A stretch of 64,000 nucleotides of DNA. Origin: Prescottella agglutinans (GTDB lineage Bacteria; Actinomycetota; Actinomycetes; Mycobacteriales; Mycobacteriaceae). The position numbers and the translations under genes are program-made. The notes beneath the pieces are model-generated. The model was not told the DNA's origin. It did not search any database and was given only the letters and a program-made list of their open reading frames with translations. Position 1 is the first letter of the stretch, and each line of letters begins with the position of its first letter. The stretch is from assembly GCF_004011865.1 (NCBI RefSeq), contig NZ_RKLP01000001.1, positions 124,001 through 188,000 on the forward strand. The letters run 5' to 3'. Shown here one piece after another: positions 1 through 8,411 of the stretch.

Positions 1-1386
1 ATGATGCGGGTGCGCTGCGACGCCGGCGCCCTGACCGCCCAGCAGTTGCGCACGATCGGTGAGCTGTCGACCGAGTTCGGCCGCGACACCGCCGACCTCT
101 CCGACCGCGAGAACGTCCAGTACCACTGGATCGAGATCGAGAACGTTCCCGAGATCTGGCAGCGACTCGAGGCCGTCGGCCTCAAGACCACCGAGGCGTG
201 CGGCGACTGCCCGCGTGTGGTTCTCGGTTCCCCGCTGGCCGGGGAGTCGTTCGACGAGATCCTCGATCCGACCCCGGCGATCGACGAGATCGTCCGCCGC
301 TACATCGGCGATCCCGAGTACTCGAACCTGCCGCGCAAGTTCAAGACCGCGATCTCCGGGCAGCAGGACGTGGTGCACGAGATCAACGACGTCGCGTTCG
401 TGGGCGTGAACCACCCCGAGCACGGCCCGGGCCTGGACCTGTGGGTCGGCGGCGGCCTGTCGACGAATCCGATGCTGGCGCAGCGCGTCGGTGTGTGGGT
501 GCCGCTCGACGAGGTCCCGGACGTGTGGGAGGCCGTGGTCTCGATCTTCCGCGACTACGGCTACCGCCGCCTGCGTGCCAAGGCGCGGCTGAAGTTCCTG
601 ATCAAGGACTGGGGCATCGAAAAGTTCCGCGAAGTTCTCGAGACGGAGTACCTGAAGCGCAAGCTCATCGACGGCCCGGCCCCGGAGAAGCCCGCCCGCC
701 CGATCGACCACATCGGCGTCCAGAAGCTGCGCAACGGCCTCAACGCGGTCGGCTTCTCCCCCATCGCCGGCCGCGTGTCGGGCACCATCCTGACGCAGGT
801 CGCCGACGCGGCGGCGCGGATCGGCTCGGACCGCATCCGCTTCACCCCGTACCAGAAGCTGATCGTGCTCGACGTCGCCGACGACAAGGTCGAGGAGCTG
901 ATCGCCGAACTGCAGCCGCTGGGCCTGCATGCCCGGCCATCGCATTGGCGCCGGAATCTCTTGGCGTGCAGTGGCATCGAGTTCTGCAAGCTGTCGTTCG
1001 TGGAGACCCGCAAGCGGTCCCAGGTGCTCGCGCCGGAACTCGAGGAGCGGCTCGCGGACATCAACGCGCAGCTCGACGTCCCGATCACGATCAACATCAA
1101 CGGCTGCCCCAACTCGTGCGGCCGGTCCCAGATCGCCGACATCGGCTTCAAGGGCCAGTTGGTCGACGACGGCGAGGGCAACCAGGTCGAGGGCTTCCAG
1201 GTTCACCTGGGCGGCAGCCTCGGTCTCGACAGCGCGTTCGGCCGGAAGCTGCGCCAGCACAAGGTGACCAGCGACGAACTCGGCGACTACATCGACCGGG
1301 TGGTGCGGAACTTCGTGAAGCACCGCAACGAGGGTGAACGCTTTGCACAGTGGGCAGTTCGAGCAGACGAGGGGGATTTGCGATGA
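1..1386 (+). CDS. sir: Sulfite reductase (ferredoxin), 5' end cut by window
   Basis: Six-electron reduction of sulfite to sulfide with siroheme and a [4Fe-4S] cluster, in the cytoplasm. The 461 visible residues carry both halves of the cluster/siroheme signature, C323-x5-C329 and C369-x3-C373 (in NGCPNSCGR). Family members are about 555-570 residues, so roughly 100 N-terminal residues lie outside the window. The ATG at base 1 is internal, because MMRVRC is a conserved stretch inside this family. The stop codon overlaps the cysH start (ATGA), so the two are translationally coupled, and cysH, cysD, cysN and a chelatase follow in the same operon. Nitrite reductases share the fold, but the cysH context favours sulfite. 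Confidence 0.95.
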   Translation: MMRVRCDAGALTAQQLRTIGELSTEFGRDTADLSDRENVQYHWIEIENVPEIWQRLEAVGLKTTEACGDCPRVVLGSPLAGESFDEILDPTPAIDEIVRRYIGDPEYSNLPRKFKTAISGQQDVVHEINDVAFVGVNHPEHGPGLDLWVGGGLSTNPMLAQRVGVWVPLDEVPDVWEAVVSIFRDYGYRRLRAKARLKFLIKDWGIEKFREVLETEYLKRKLIDGPAPEKPARPIDHIGVQKLRNGLNAVGFSPIAGRVSGTILTQVADAAARIGSDRIRFTPYQKLIVLDVADDKVEELIAELQPLGLHARPSHWRRNLLACSGIEFCKLSFVETRKRSQVLAPELEERLADINAQLDVPITININGCPNSCGRSQIADIGFKGQLVDDGEGNQVEGFQVHLGGSLGLDSAFGRKLRQHKVTSDELGDYIDRVVRNFVKHRNEGERFAQWAVRADEGDLR

Positions 1387-2096
1387 CGGTTGATCTGACG
1401 ACGGCGACCGAGGACGACCTGCGGGCTTTGGCCGCGCGGGGCGCAGCGGAACTGGACGGGGCCTCCGCCCAGGAACTGCTGCGGTGGACGGAGGACACGT
1501 TCGGGTCCGACTACATCGTGGCGTCGAACATGCAGGACGGCGTCCTGGTTCATCTTGCGGCACAGGTGCATCCCGGCGTGGACGTGCTGTTCCTCGAGAC
1601 CGGCTACCACTTCCCCGAGACCATCGGCACCCGCGACGCGGTGGAGCAGGTGTACGGGGTCAACGTCATCAACGCGCAGGCCGAGGCCTCCGTCGCCGAG
1701 CAGGACGCGGCCGAGGGCAAGGACCTGTTCGCCCGCGAGCCCAACCGCTGCTGCGCGCTGCGCAAGGTGGCACCGCTGAAGGCGACGCTGAAGAACTACC
1801 GGGCGTGGGTCACCGGCATCCGCCGGGTCGAGGCCCCCACCCGGGCGAACGCCCCGCTCATCTCGTTCGACGAGGCGTTCGGACTGGTGAAGATCAACCC
1901 CATCGCCGCGTGGTCGGACGACGACATGCAGGCGTACATCGACGAGCACTCGATCCTGGTGAATCCGCTCGTCGACGAGGGGTATCCGTCCATCGGGTGC
2001 GCTCCGTGCACCGCGAAACCTCTCCCCGGCACCGATCCGCGCAGCGGCCGGTGGGCCGGTTCGGCCAAGACAGAATGCGGGTTGCACGCGTCATGA
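1383..2096 (+). CDS. cysH: Adenylylsulfate (APS) reductase, iron-sulfur type
   Basis: Reduces APS to sulfite and AMP. The 237-residue protein has the cluster-binding pattern of APS rather than PAPS reductases: C123-C124 and C206-x2-C209. It also has the catalytic C-terminal ECGLH motif with C232. I chose the ATG that overlaps the sir stop codon because a strong purine-rich ribosome site (GAGGGGG) lies just before it; an in-frame start 33 bases upstream would run into sir. The stop overlaps the cysD start. The cluster motif fits the absence of an APS kinase in this operon, since APS would be used directly. Confidence 0.96.
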   Translation: MTVDLTTATEDDLRALAARGAAELDGASAQELLRWTEDTFGSDYIVASNMQDGVLVHLAAQVHPGVDVLFLETGYHFPETIGTRDAVEQVYGVNVINAQAEASVAEQDAAEGKDLFAREPNRCCALRKVAPLKATLKNYRAWVTGIRRVEAPTRANAPLISFDEAFGLVKINPIAAWSDDDMQAYIDEHSILVNPLVDEGYPSIGCAPCTAKPLPGTDPRSGRWAGSAKTECGLHAS

Positions 2097-3034
2097 CAAT
2101 CGACATCTCACTCCCCGAGCCGCGGCTTGCGCTGGACGGCAACAAGTTCGACACCCTCGACGCTCTCGAGTCCGAGGCCATCCACATCTTCCGTGAGGTG
2201 GCGGGCGAGTTCGAGCGGCCCGTGATCCTGTTCTCGGGCGGCAAGGACTCCACGGTGCTGCTGCACCTGGCCATCAAGGCCTTCTGGCCGGCGCCGCTGC
2301 CGTTCGCCCTGCTGCACGTGGACACCGGCCACAACCTGCCGGAGGTGCTGGACTTCCGCGATCACGTCGTCGCGAAGTACAACCTGCGCCTGCACGTGGC
2401 CAAGGTCGAGGACTACCTCGCCGACGGCCGGCTCACCGAGCGCCCCGACGGAATCCGCAATCCGCTGCAGACCGTGCCGCTGCTCGACGCGATCGCCGAG
2501 AACCGCTTCGACGCGGTGTTCGGCGGTGCCCGGCGCGACGAGGAGCGTGCCCGCGCCAAGGAGCGGATCTTCTCGCTGCGCAACGCGTTCGGACAGTGGG
2601 ACCCCAAGCGGCAGCGCCCCGAGCTGTGGAACCTGTACAACGGCCGGCACTCGCCCGGCGAGCAGGTGCGGGTGTTTCCGCTCAGCAACTTCACCGAGCT
2701 CGACATCTGGCGCTACATCGCGCGCGACAACGTCGAGCTGGCGAGCATCTACTACGCCCACCAGCGTCCGGTGTATCAGCGTGACGGCATGTGGATGACG
2801 CCCGGCGTGTGGGGTGGACCGGCCGAGGGCGAGGAGCTGCAGACTCTGTCGGTGCGCTACCGCACCGTCGGCGACGGCTCCACCACCGGCGCGGTCCTGT
2901 CCGAGGCCGCCGACAACGAGGCGATCCTGGCCGAGGTCGCGGCGTCCCGACTGACCGAGCGCGGCGCCACCCGCGGCGACGACCGAGTTTCCGAAGCGGC
3001 CATGGAAGACCGCAAGCGAGAGGGCTACTTCTGA
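2093..3034 (+). CDS. cysD: Sulfate adenylyltransferase subunit 2 (small subunit)
   Basis: Catalytic subunit of ATP sulfurylase, making APS from ATP and sulfate with CysN. The 313-residue protein has the PP-loop SGGKDST at residues 48-54 and the usual length for the family. The start ATG overlaps the cysH stop by four bases, the typical coupling signal, and no strong ribosome site is visible, so translation probably depends on cysH. The cysN ATG begins two bases after the cysD stop. A much longer open frame extends upstream in cysH but shows no family similarity. Confidence 0.96.
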   Translation: MTIDISLPEPRLALDGNKFDTLDALESEAIHIFREVAGEFERPVILFSGGKDSTVLLHLAIKAFWPAPLPFALLHVDTGHNLPEVLDFRDHVVAKYNLRLHVAKVEDYLADGRLTERPDGIRNPLQTVPLLDAIAENRFDAVFGGARRDEERARAKERIFSLRNAFGQWDPKRQRPELWNLYNGRHSPGEQVRVFPLSNFTELDIWRYIARDNVELASIYYAHQRPVYQRDGMWMTPGVWGGPAEGEELQTLSVRYRTVGDGSTTGAVLSEAADNEAILAEVAASRLTERGATRGDDRVSEAAMEDRKREGYF

Positions 3035-3036
3035 TC

Positions 3037-4332
3037 ATGAGCGACCTGTTGCGCCTGGCTACGGCCGGCAGCGTCGACGACGGCAAGTCCACCCTCGTGG
3101 GCCGGCTGCTCTACGACACCAAATCCGTTCTGGCCGACCAGATCGACGCCGTGACCCGCGCGTCGGTCGACAAGGGCCTGTCCACCCCCGACCTGTCGCT
3201 GCTCGTCGACGGCCTGCGCGCCGAGCGCGAGCAGGGCATCACGATCGACGTCGCGTACCGCTACTTCGCGACGCCGCGACGCTCGTTCGTGCTCGCCGAC
3301 ACCCCGGGACACGTGCAGTACACCCGCAACACCGTCTCGGGTGCCTCCACCGCACAGCTGGTGATCCTGCTGGTCGACGCCCGAAAGGGCGTCATCTCGC
3401 AGACCCGCAAGCACGCCGCGGTGCTGGCGCTGCTCGGGGTGCCGCGGCTGGTGCTGGCGGTCAACAAGATCGACCTCGTCGAGGATCCGGCGCAGGTGTT
3501 CGCCGACATCTCCGCCGAGTTCCGGTCGCTGACCGGTTCGCTCGGTTGGGACGACGCCGACGTGCACGCCATCCCGGTGTCGGCGCTGCACGGCGACAAC
3601 GTCGCGGTGGCGTCGGAGAACACGCCGTACTACGACGGTCCGACGCTGATCGAGCACCTCGAGTCGGTGCCCGTCGACAGCGACAACGAGGGCAAGCACG
3701 CGGTGGGCCTGCGGTTCCCGGTGCAGTACGTGATTCGTCCGCGCACCGCCGAGTTCCCCGACTACCGCGGCTACGCGGGTCAGGTCGCGGCCGGATCCGT
3801 CGTGCCCGGCGACGAGGTCGTGATCCTGCCGTCCGGCACCCGGACGACGGTCACCCGCATCGACACCGCCGACGGCGAACTCGACGTCGCGCACGCGGGT
3901 CGCAGCGTGACGCTGGTGCTCGCCGACGACGTCGACGTCTCCCGCGGCGACACCATCGCCGCGCCGTCCGGGGCTCCCGAGCCGATCGGCGAGTTCGACG
4001 CCACCGTGTGCTGGCTGGCCGAGAAGCCGCTGCGTCCGGGCGCGCGGCTGCTGCTCAAGCACGGCACCCGCACCACGCAGGCGATCGTCGGTGCGCTGGT
4101 CGAGCGCCTCGACGAGCAGGAGCTGACATCCGAGCTGTCCCCGGAGACGCTCGAGCTCAACGAGATCGGCAAGATCTCGGTGCGCGTCGCGGAGCCGATC
4201 GTCGCCGACGACTACACCGTCAACCGGCACACCGGCAGCTTCCTGCTGATCGATCCGGCCGGCGGCAACACGCTCGCGGCCGGCCTCGTCGGCGACGCAA
4301 TCGCCGCCGTCGAACTCGGTGAGCGGGTCTGA
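3037..4332 (+). CDS. cysN: Sulfate adenylyltransferase subunit 1, GTPase (no APS kinase domain)
   Basis: GTPase subunit that drives the CysD reaction. In 431 residues it shows an elongation-factor-like G domain: P-loop GSVDDGKST (11-19), DTPGH (88-92) and NKID (143-146), followed by two beta-barrel domains. It ends at the length of CysN alone. Many actinobacteria carry a CysN-CysC fusion with an APS kinase of about 180 further residues, which is missing here. That fits an APS-dependent route. The final bases overlap the next gene. Confidence 0.95.
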   Translation: MSDLLRLATAGSVDDGKSTLVGRLLYDTKSVLADQIDAVTRASVDKGLSTPDLSLLVDGLRAEREQGITIDVAYRYFATPRRSFVLADTPGHVQYTRNTVSGASTAQLVILLVDARKGVISQTRKHAAVLALLGVPRLVLAVNKIDLVEDPAQVFADISAEFRSLTGSLGWDDADVHAIPVSALHGDNVAVASENTPYYDGPTLIEHLESVPVDSDNEGKHAVGLRFPVQYVIRPRTAEFPDYRGYAGQVAAGSVVPGDEVVILPSGTRTTVTRIDTADGELDVAHAGRSVTLVLADDVDVSRGDTIAAPSGAPEPIGEFDATVCWLAEKPLRPGARLLLKHGTRTTQAIVGALVERLDEQELTSELSPETLELNEIGKISVRVAEPIVADDYTVNRHTGSFLLIDPAGGNTLAAGLVGDAIAAVELGERV

Positions 4333-5092
4333 CACCTTGACTGCGCCGCTGATTGCCGTCGCGCACGGCAGCCGTGACCCCCGATCCGCTCGGGTGGTCA
4401 CGGCTGCCGTGGCGGCGATCCGCGCGCGGCGACCGGACCTCGACGTCCGGCTGTGCTTCCTCGACCTGAACGCGCCGTCGGTGGACCAGGTCGTCGATGC
4501 CGTCGCCGCGGAGGGCCACTCCACGGCGATCGCGGTCCCACTACTGCTCGGCAGCGCCTTTCACGCCCGGGTGGATCTGCCCGGGATCCTCGCGGCGGCG
4601 CGCGCCCGGCACCCACGGCTGACCCTGGTCCAGTCGGACGTTCTGGGCCACGATCGACGACTGGTCGCAGCGGTGCGGGACCGGATCTCGGCGGCGGGGA
4701 TCGCCACCGACGACGCCGACACCGGTGTCGTACTGGTCGGGGTCGGGTCGTCCGACCGGAGGGCGAACGAGCGCACCCGCGCGCTCGCACCGATCCTCGC
4801 CGAGGGCACCGCGTGGGCGGGCGTCACGACATGCTTCGCAACGTCTACGGAACCGACTATCGGACAGTCCATTTCACTGCTGCGCTCGCGAGGGGTCGAG
4901 CGCATCGTGATCGCCCCGTGGTTCCTGGCACCCGGACGCCTGACCGACAGGGTCGGCGCCGCTGCCCTGGCGTCCGCACCCGACGCGATCTTCGCCGACA
5001 CCATCGGGGCTCACCGCGGCCTGGTCGACGTGGCGCTCGACCGGTACCGGGCCGCCCTCCCCACGTTCACGCGGGTCGAGCGGTCCGCCTGA
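4319..5092 (+). CDS. Sirohydrochlorin chelatase (CbiX/SirB family)
   Basis: Likely inserts ferrous iron into sirohydrochlorin to give siroheme, the cofactor of the sulfite reductase encoded at the head of this operon. The 257-residue protein has two tandem CbiX-type halves. Metal-binding histidines are visible in AHGSRDP (H16) and in FHARVD (H82), spaced as in class II chelatases. The GTG at the listed start overlaps cysN by 14 bases; an in-frame TTG six codons later is an alternative. The matching gene of M. tuberculosis (Rv2393) sits beside sirA and cysH. Cobalt chelation is possible but the context favours siroheme. Confidence 0.88.
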   Translation: MSGSDTLTAPLIAVAHGSRDPRSARVVTAAVAAIRARRPDLDVRLCFLDLNAPSVDQVVDAVAAEGHSTAIAVPLLLGSAFHARVDLPGILAAARARHPRLTLVQSDVLGHDRRLVAAVRDRISAAGIATDDADTGVVLVGVGSSDRRANERTRALAPILAEGTAWAGVTTCFATSTEPTIGQSISLLRSRGVERIVIAPWFLAPGRLTDRVGAAALASAPDAIFADTIGAHRGLVDVALDRYRAALPTFTRVERSA

Positions 5093-5101
5093 CCGGCCGC
5101 G

Positions 5102-6091
5102 TTACAGCAGTTCCGCGCGCAACTGTTCGGGAGACTTCGGCGACAGCAGGCCCGGGGCCACGTCGTACACGGTGTGCGCGCCGATCCGGCCGTCCGCGTT
5201 CAACCGGTACACCGCCCGCGCGTACGCCACCAGGACGCTCGCGGTGAACTCGGGATTGCTGCCCAGCGCGAGGCTGTACTCGACGGTCTGCACGTTCCCG
5301 GTACCGGTGGATCCACTGCGGATCACGAAGCCGCCGTGCGGCATTCCCCCGTGATCGCGCGCGAGAGTGTCCGCGTCGACGAAGTGGACGACCGTGTCGT
5401 ACTGATCGAAGTAGTCGGGCATCGTCACGATCGCCTCACGGACCACATCGGCATCGGCACCTGTGTCGAGGACGACGAAGCACTCGCGGGTGTGCTTCTC
5501 ACGGGTCGTCAATTCGGGCCGGCTGCCGCCACGCACCTTCGCCATCGCCACCTCCGACGGCAGCGTGTACTGCACGGCGGCAGCGACACCGGGCACCCGG
5601 CGCACTGCGTCGGAGTGGCCCTGGCTGACACCACGCCCCCAGAAGGTGTAGGTCTCACCCACGGGCAGGATCGCCTCGCCGTAGACACGGTTGATCGAGA
5701 ACAACCCCGGGTCCCAGCCGGTCGAGATCAGCGCCGTGCGGCCGGCGTTGCGTGCCGGGGCATCGACGGCGGCGAAGTATTCGGGGATGCGGGCATGCGT
5801 ATCGAAGCTGTCCACGGTGTTGAATCGCGCCGCCAACTCCGGGCCCTGCTGCGGCAGATCCGACTTCGAACCCCCGCACAGGATCAGCACGTCGATCTCG
5901 TCCTCGTACCCGGCGAGTGCATCCCAACCGAACACCGCCGTGTCCGGCCGCTGTGGCACGAGCGCCGCCGGGTCGCGTCGGGTGAACACCCCCACCAACG
6001 TCATGTCCGCGCTCGCCGCGACCGCGGACTCCACGCCTCGACCCAGATTGCCGTATCCGGCGATACCGATACGGATCCGACCGCTTACCAC
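5102..6091 (-). CDS. ddh: meso-Diaminopimelate D-dehydrogenase
   Basis: NADPH-dependent amination of tetrahydrodipicolinate to meso-diaminopimelate, a one-step bypass to lysine and the cell-wall diamino acid. The N-terminus has the dinucleotide-binding turn GIAGYGNLG (residues 9-17), and the 329-residue length fits the family (about 320). I chose a GTG start because a perfect AGGAGG lies four bases upstream; the open frame extends 13 codons further without such a site. The gene converges on the chelatase gene with nine bases between stops. It is familiar from Corynebacterium and scattered in other actinobacteria. Confidence 0.9.
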   Translation of the reverse strand: MVSGRIRIGIAGYGNLGRGVESAVAASADMTLVGVFTRRDPAALVPQRPDTAVFGWDALAGYEDEIDVLILCGGSKSDLPQQGPELAARFNTVDSFDTHARIPEYFAAVDAPARNAGRTALISTGWDPGLFSINRVYGEAILPVGETYTFWGRGVSQGHSDAVRRVPGVAAAVQYTLPSEVAMAKVRGGSRPELTTREKHTRECFVVLDTGADADVVREAIVTMPDYFDQYDTVVHFVDADTLARDHGGMPHGGFVIRSGSTGTGNVQTVEYSLALGSNPEFTASVLVAYARAVYRLNADGRIGAHTVYDVAPGLLSPKSPEQLRAELL

Positions 6092-6275
6092 TACGCCTCC
6101 TAGCAGGGCAGACGTCCGTCGACTGCCCAACCGCCCACCGTACCTGGACCGTAAGGCCGTTGATCACTGTCGCTCGCGACGTGACCTCGACGCCGCGCCC
6201 GGCGTCGTCTTCGCCGACACGATCGGCGCGCAGCAGCCGCAGGGCAACTCTCCGTCTACCCCCTACAGTGGGTCG

Positions 6276-7052
6276 GTGACGAAGGAGAAACGCGCGACGG
6301 CAAGCGCCGCGTCGCTGCGCGGCAGATGGAGCCCCGAGGATGCCGCCCTGCTCGCGAGTCGGTTCGTCGACCAGGCCCGGTTCGTCGGGCGCACACACGA
6401 GATCGCGTCCCCACACGGGACCACGGTCGAAGGGCGCGTCGACCTGCGTGGCGTGAACGCAGCCCGCGGATACTCGCTCTCGATCAAGTACCTGACGCTG
6501 GAGCGGCTCGACCTGAGCCATGCACGGGGTTCGTTGCACATCTTCGAGACCGAGGTGACGGACAGCCGCTTCGACAAGATCTCCGCGGCGGACAGCGTGC
6601 TCGACCGCCTCTTCGCGCGGTGCAGCTTTCGCTCGGCGCGCCTCACCCGGGCCCGCATCGGGCGCAAGATCGTCGACTGCGACTTCACGGGCGCGTCGCT
6701 GCGCAAGATCACCCTGGGCGAGAACACCGTATTCGAGCGGTGCGTGTTCGACGGGACGGACCTCGCCGACGCGAAACTCGCCGGCGGCCGTTTCGTGGAC
6801 TGCACGTTCGCCGACGTCCGGTTCTCGGCACTCACGACGTTCGACCGGTGCGACTTCCGGGGCGCGCTGCCCGACCTCGGGCCCGCGCGGCGTGTCCGGT
6901 GCACCCACGACGGCTCTCCCCTGCCCGACGGTTGGCCCGGCGAGACGGACGCCGAGGCACTCGAGCGCGACTACGTCGACCGCTACGTCCGCGCGGTGCG
7001 CGAAGGGACCGCGGAGACGATGCCGCTGGAACCCGAGTCACCGCCGCACTGA
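6276..7052 (+). CDS. Pentapeptide-repeat-like protein
   Basis: A 258-residue soluble protein whose central and C-terminal parts show five-residue periodicity, for example FDGTDLADAKLAGGRF and VDCTFADVRF, with repeated A-D/N-L/F-x-x units typical of the right-handed quadrilateral beta helix. Some such proteins mimic DNA and protect gyrase from quinolones, but nothing here shows that role. The GTG start was chosen because the frame upstream runs into the divergent ddh control region and lacks recognisable protein sequence. No signal peptide is visible. It converges with the next gene with only six bases between stops. Confidence 0.75.
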   Translation: MTKEKRATASAASLRGRWSPEDAALLASRFVDQARFVGRTHEIASPHGTTVEGRVDLRGVNAARGYSLSIKYLTLERLDLSHARGSLHIFETEVTDSRFDKISAADSVLDRLFARCSFRSARLTRARIGRKIVDCDFTGASLRKITLGENTVFERCVFDGTDLADAKLAGGRFVDCTFADVRFSALTTFDRCDFRGALPDLGPARRVRCTHDGSPLPDGWPGETDAEALERDYVDRYVRAVREGTAETMPLEPESPPH

Positions 7053-7058
7053 CGCGCC

Positions 7059-7628
7059 TCACCCTGCAGAGGACGGATCGCTGCTCTCGTCGCCACGGAA
7101 CGTCGACCCGCGCTTCCCGAGCACCTCCGCGAGCACCCGGATCGCCTTGGGTCCCACCCCGTGGAGCGCGAGCAGTTCCTTCCGGGAATGCCGCGCCACG
7201 GCCTCGAGCGTCGTGATTCCGGCCTGCCGCAGCGCCCGGGTCGCGGGCCGGCCGATCGCCGTCGGCAACTCCCCGACGCCGGGTTCCGCGGTCTCGGCCG
7301 CCGGCGTCTCGGCCGCGAGCCGCTGCGGCGCCCGGGACAACCACGCCCGGCGAACGAGGTCGTTCAGCCGGCGGCCGTCGACATCGGCGAGCGGGAGGCG
7401 GACCCCGATCGTGAGGTCCTGCCGGGTGATCGGCTCGGCGGTCGGGTGGGAAGCGACGATCTCGGCGACCGCGTCCTCGGGCAACCTCAGCTGCACGCCC
7501 CGACCATCCCGCGTGACCGACGCGAAGACACGTCCGCGCACCCGGTACGCCTCGAGCCCGAAGTGGGTGCCGCTGGTGACGTCGGGCAGCGACGTGGCGG
7601 TGTTGCGGAGCTGACGGAGCGTCGTCAT
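7059..7628 (-). CDS. MmcQ/YjbR-like domain fused to helix-hairpin-helix domain
   Basis: A 189-residue cytoplasmic protein of unknown function. The first 110 residues resemble the MmcQ/YjbR fold (start MTTLRQLRNTATSLPDVTSG, then FGLEAYRVRG). The last 70 hold a helix-hairpin-helix (LHGVGPKAIRVLAEVLGKRG) of the kind that binds DNA non-specifically or caps RNA polymerase alpha-like domains. An alanine-rich linker lies between. I placed the start at the methionine of MTTLRQ, since earlier in-frame codons lie in the divergent promoter region. The fusion suggests a DNA-linked role, but this is inference. Confidence 0.75.
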   Translation of the reverse strand: MTTLRQLRNTATSLPDVTSGTHFGLEAYRVRGRVFASVTRDGRGVQLRLPEDAVAEIVASHPTAEPITRQDLTIGVRLPLADVDGRRLNDLVRRAWLSRAPQRLAAETPAAETAEPGVGELPTAIGRPATRALRQAGITTLEAVARHSRKELLALHGVGPKAIRVLAEVLGKRGSTFRGDESSDPSSAG

Positions 7629-7674
7629 GCACGAGATCGTAGGGTCACCCGAGCGTGGCGTCGAGCACATCCGC

Positions 7675-7705
7675 TTTACCTCGAGCTAACTCGAGGTTCT
7701 AGCGT
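7675..7705 (+). promoter_or_regulatory. SoxR-like box within a 19-bp-spaced promoter
   Basis: The perfect dyad CCTCGAGCTAACTCGAGG (7679-7696) lies between a TTTACC -35 element (7675-7680) and a TAGCGT -10-like element (7700-7705), exactly 19 bases apart. E. coli soxS has the same -35 sequence, the same dyad apart from four symmetric changes in all, and the same long spacer. MerR-family activators such as SoxR unwind such overlong spacers. The target is the flavin-reductase-like gene starting 40 bases downstream. No soxR gene is in the window. Confidence 0.75.
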
Positions 7706-7744
7706 CGGATCTGTCATCCCACAGACACGACGAAGGGCCTCGCC

Positions 7745-8260
7745 TTGACCACCGCGACATCGACGTCCCAGCTCAGCGACGACTTCCGGCGCGCCTTCCG
7801 CGGGCATCCCGCCGGCGTCACGGTCGTCACCGCACAAGGCCGCTGCGGCCCGGTCGGTCTCACGTCGTCGTCCGTCGCGTCGGTGTCCGCGGACCCTGCC
7901 GTCCTCGGATTCTCGCTGCAGTCGGTCCGTGGGTCCGCCGCCGAGATCGCGCAGGCCCGGAGCCTGCTGATCCACCTGCTCACGGCGGAGAACGTGGAAC
8001 TGGCCCGCCGGTTCGCGACACCCGACCGGACGCGGTTCGGTGCGGAGACCGCCTGGTCACCCCTCGCGACCGGCGAACCCCTCCTGCACGGAACCGGCAC
8101 GGTCCTGCGCTGCACGCCGCTGTCGACGACGGCGGCGGGACCGGCGCTCGTCGTCGTCGCGGCGGTCGACCGGATCCTCGAACCGGAATCCCTCGCCGGT
8201 CCGCTGGTCTACAGCGACCGCGCGTACCACTGCGTGAACTCCGGGACCGCCCTCCGCTGA
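7745..8260 (+). CDS. Flavin reductase-like (FMN-binding split-barrel) protein
   Basis: The 171-residue protein matches the flavin-reductase domain found in the small components of two-component monooxygenases: FRGHPAGVTVVTA near the start, a TSSSVASVSADPAVLGFS segment that shapes the flavin site, and a YHCVNSG end. It likely binds FMN or FAD and may use NAD(P)H. The start is a TTG with an AAGGG site before it; no ATG or GTG suits the conserved N-terminus. The upstream promoter carries a SoxR-like box, suggesting induction by redox-cycling compounds. No monooxygenase partner is adjacent. Confidence 0.8.
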   Translation: MTTATSTSQLSDDFRRAFRGHPAGVTVVTAQGRCGPVGLTSSSVASVSADPAVLGFSLQSVRGSAAEIAQARSLLIHLLTAENVELARRFATPDRTRFGAETAWSPLATGEPLLHGTGTVLRCTPLSTTAAGPALVVVAAVDRILEPESLAGPLVYSDRAYHCVNSGTALR

Positions 8261-8272
8261 ACGAAGGATCTC

Positions 8273-8353
8273 ATGCACACGCCGGCCCCGAACGCCGCCG
8301 AGACGGCGACCGGCAGCACCGCATCGTCGTGGTGGGGTTCGTCGGGCTCCTGA
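8273..8353 (+). CDS. Possible 26-residue peptide, last gene of the operon
   Basis: A short reading frame begins 12 bases after the flavin reductase with a GAAGGA ribosome site five bases before its ATG. It encodes a small Ala/Thr/Ser-rich peptide ending SSWWGSSGS. The stop lies eight bases before a strong terminator, so the frame fills the space a terminal gene would occupy. No similarity is recognised. It could be chance, because only the ribosome site and position support it. Confidence 0.35.
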   Translation: MHTPAPNAAETATGSTASSWWGSSGS

Positions 8354-8360
8354 CCCCCTG

Positions 8361-8401
8361 CGCGAAAGGCCCGGCCCCGCAGCGGGGCCGGGCCTTTCGC
8401 G
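8361..8401. terminator. Bidirectional terminator
   Basis: Two perfect 20-base arms (CGCGAAAGGCCCGGCCCCGC and its complement) around a single A form a very stable hairpin with AAA/TTT near the base. It lies between the convergent flavin reductase unit and the end of cysA, 11 bases from the cysA stop. Confidence 0.9.
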
Positions 8402-8411
8402 GGCGTACCGG

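Noticed and set aside
1-6. ATGATG at the window start as a true start codon of sir
   Set aside because: MMRVRC is an internal conserved block of sulfite reductases, and the protein would lack about 100 N-terminal residues.
3025-4524. 499-codon open frame on the minus strand opposite cysN
   Set aside because: It mirrors the codon pattern of cysN, shows no domain and has a low-complexity Arg/Val/Gly composition; it is a shadow produced by high GC.
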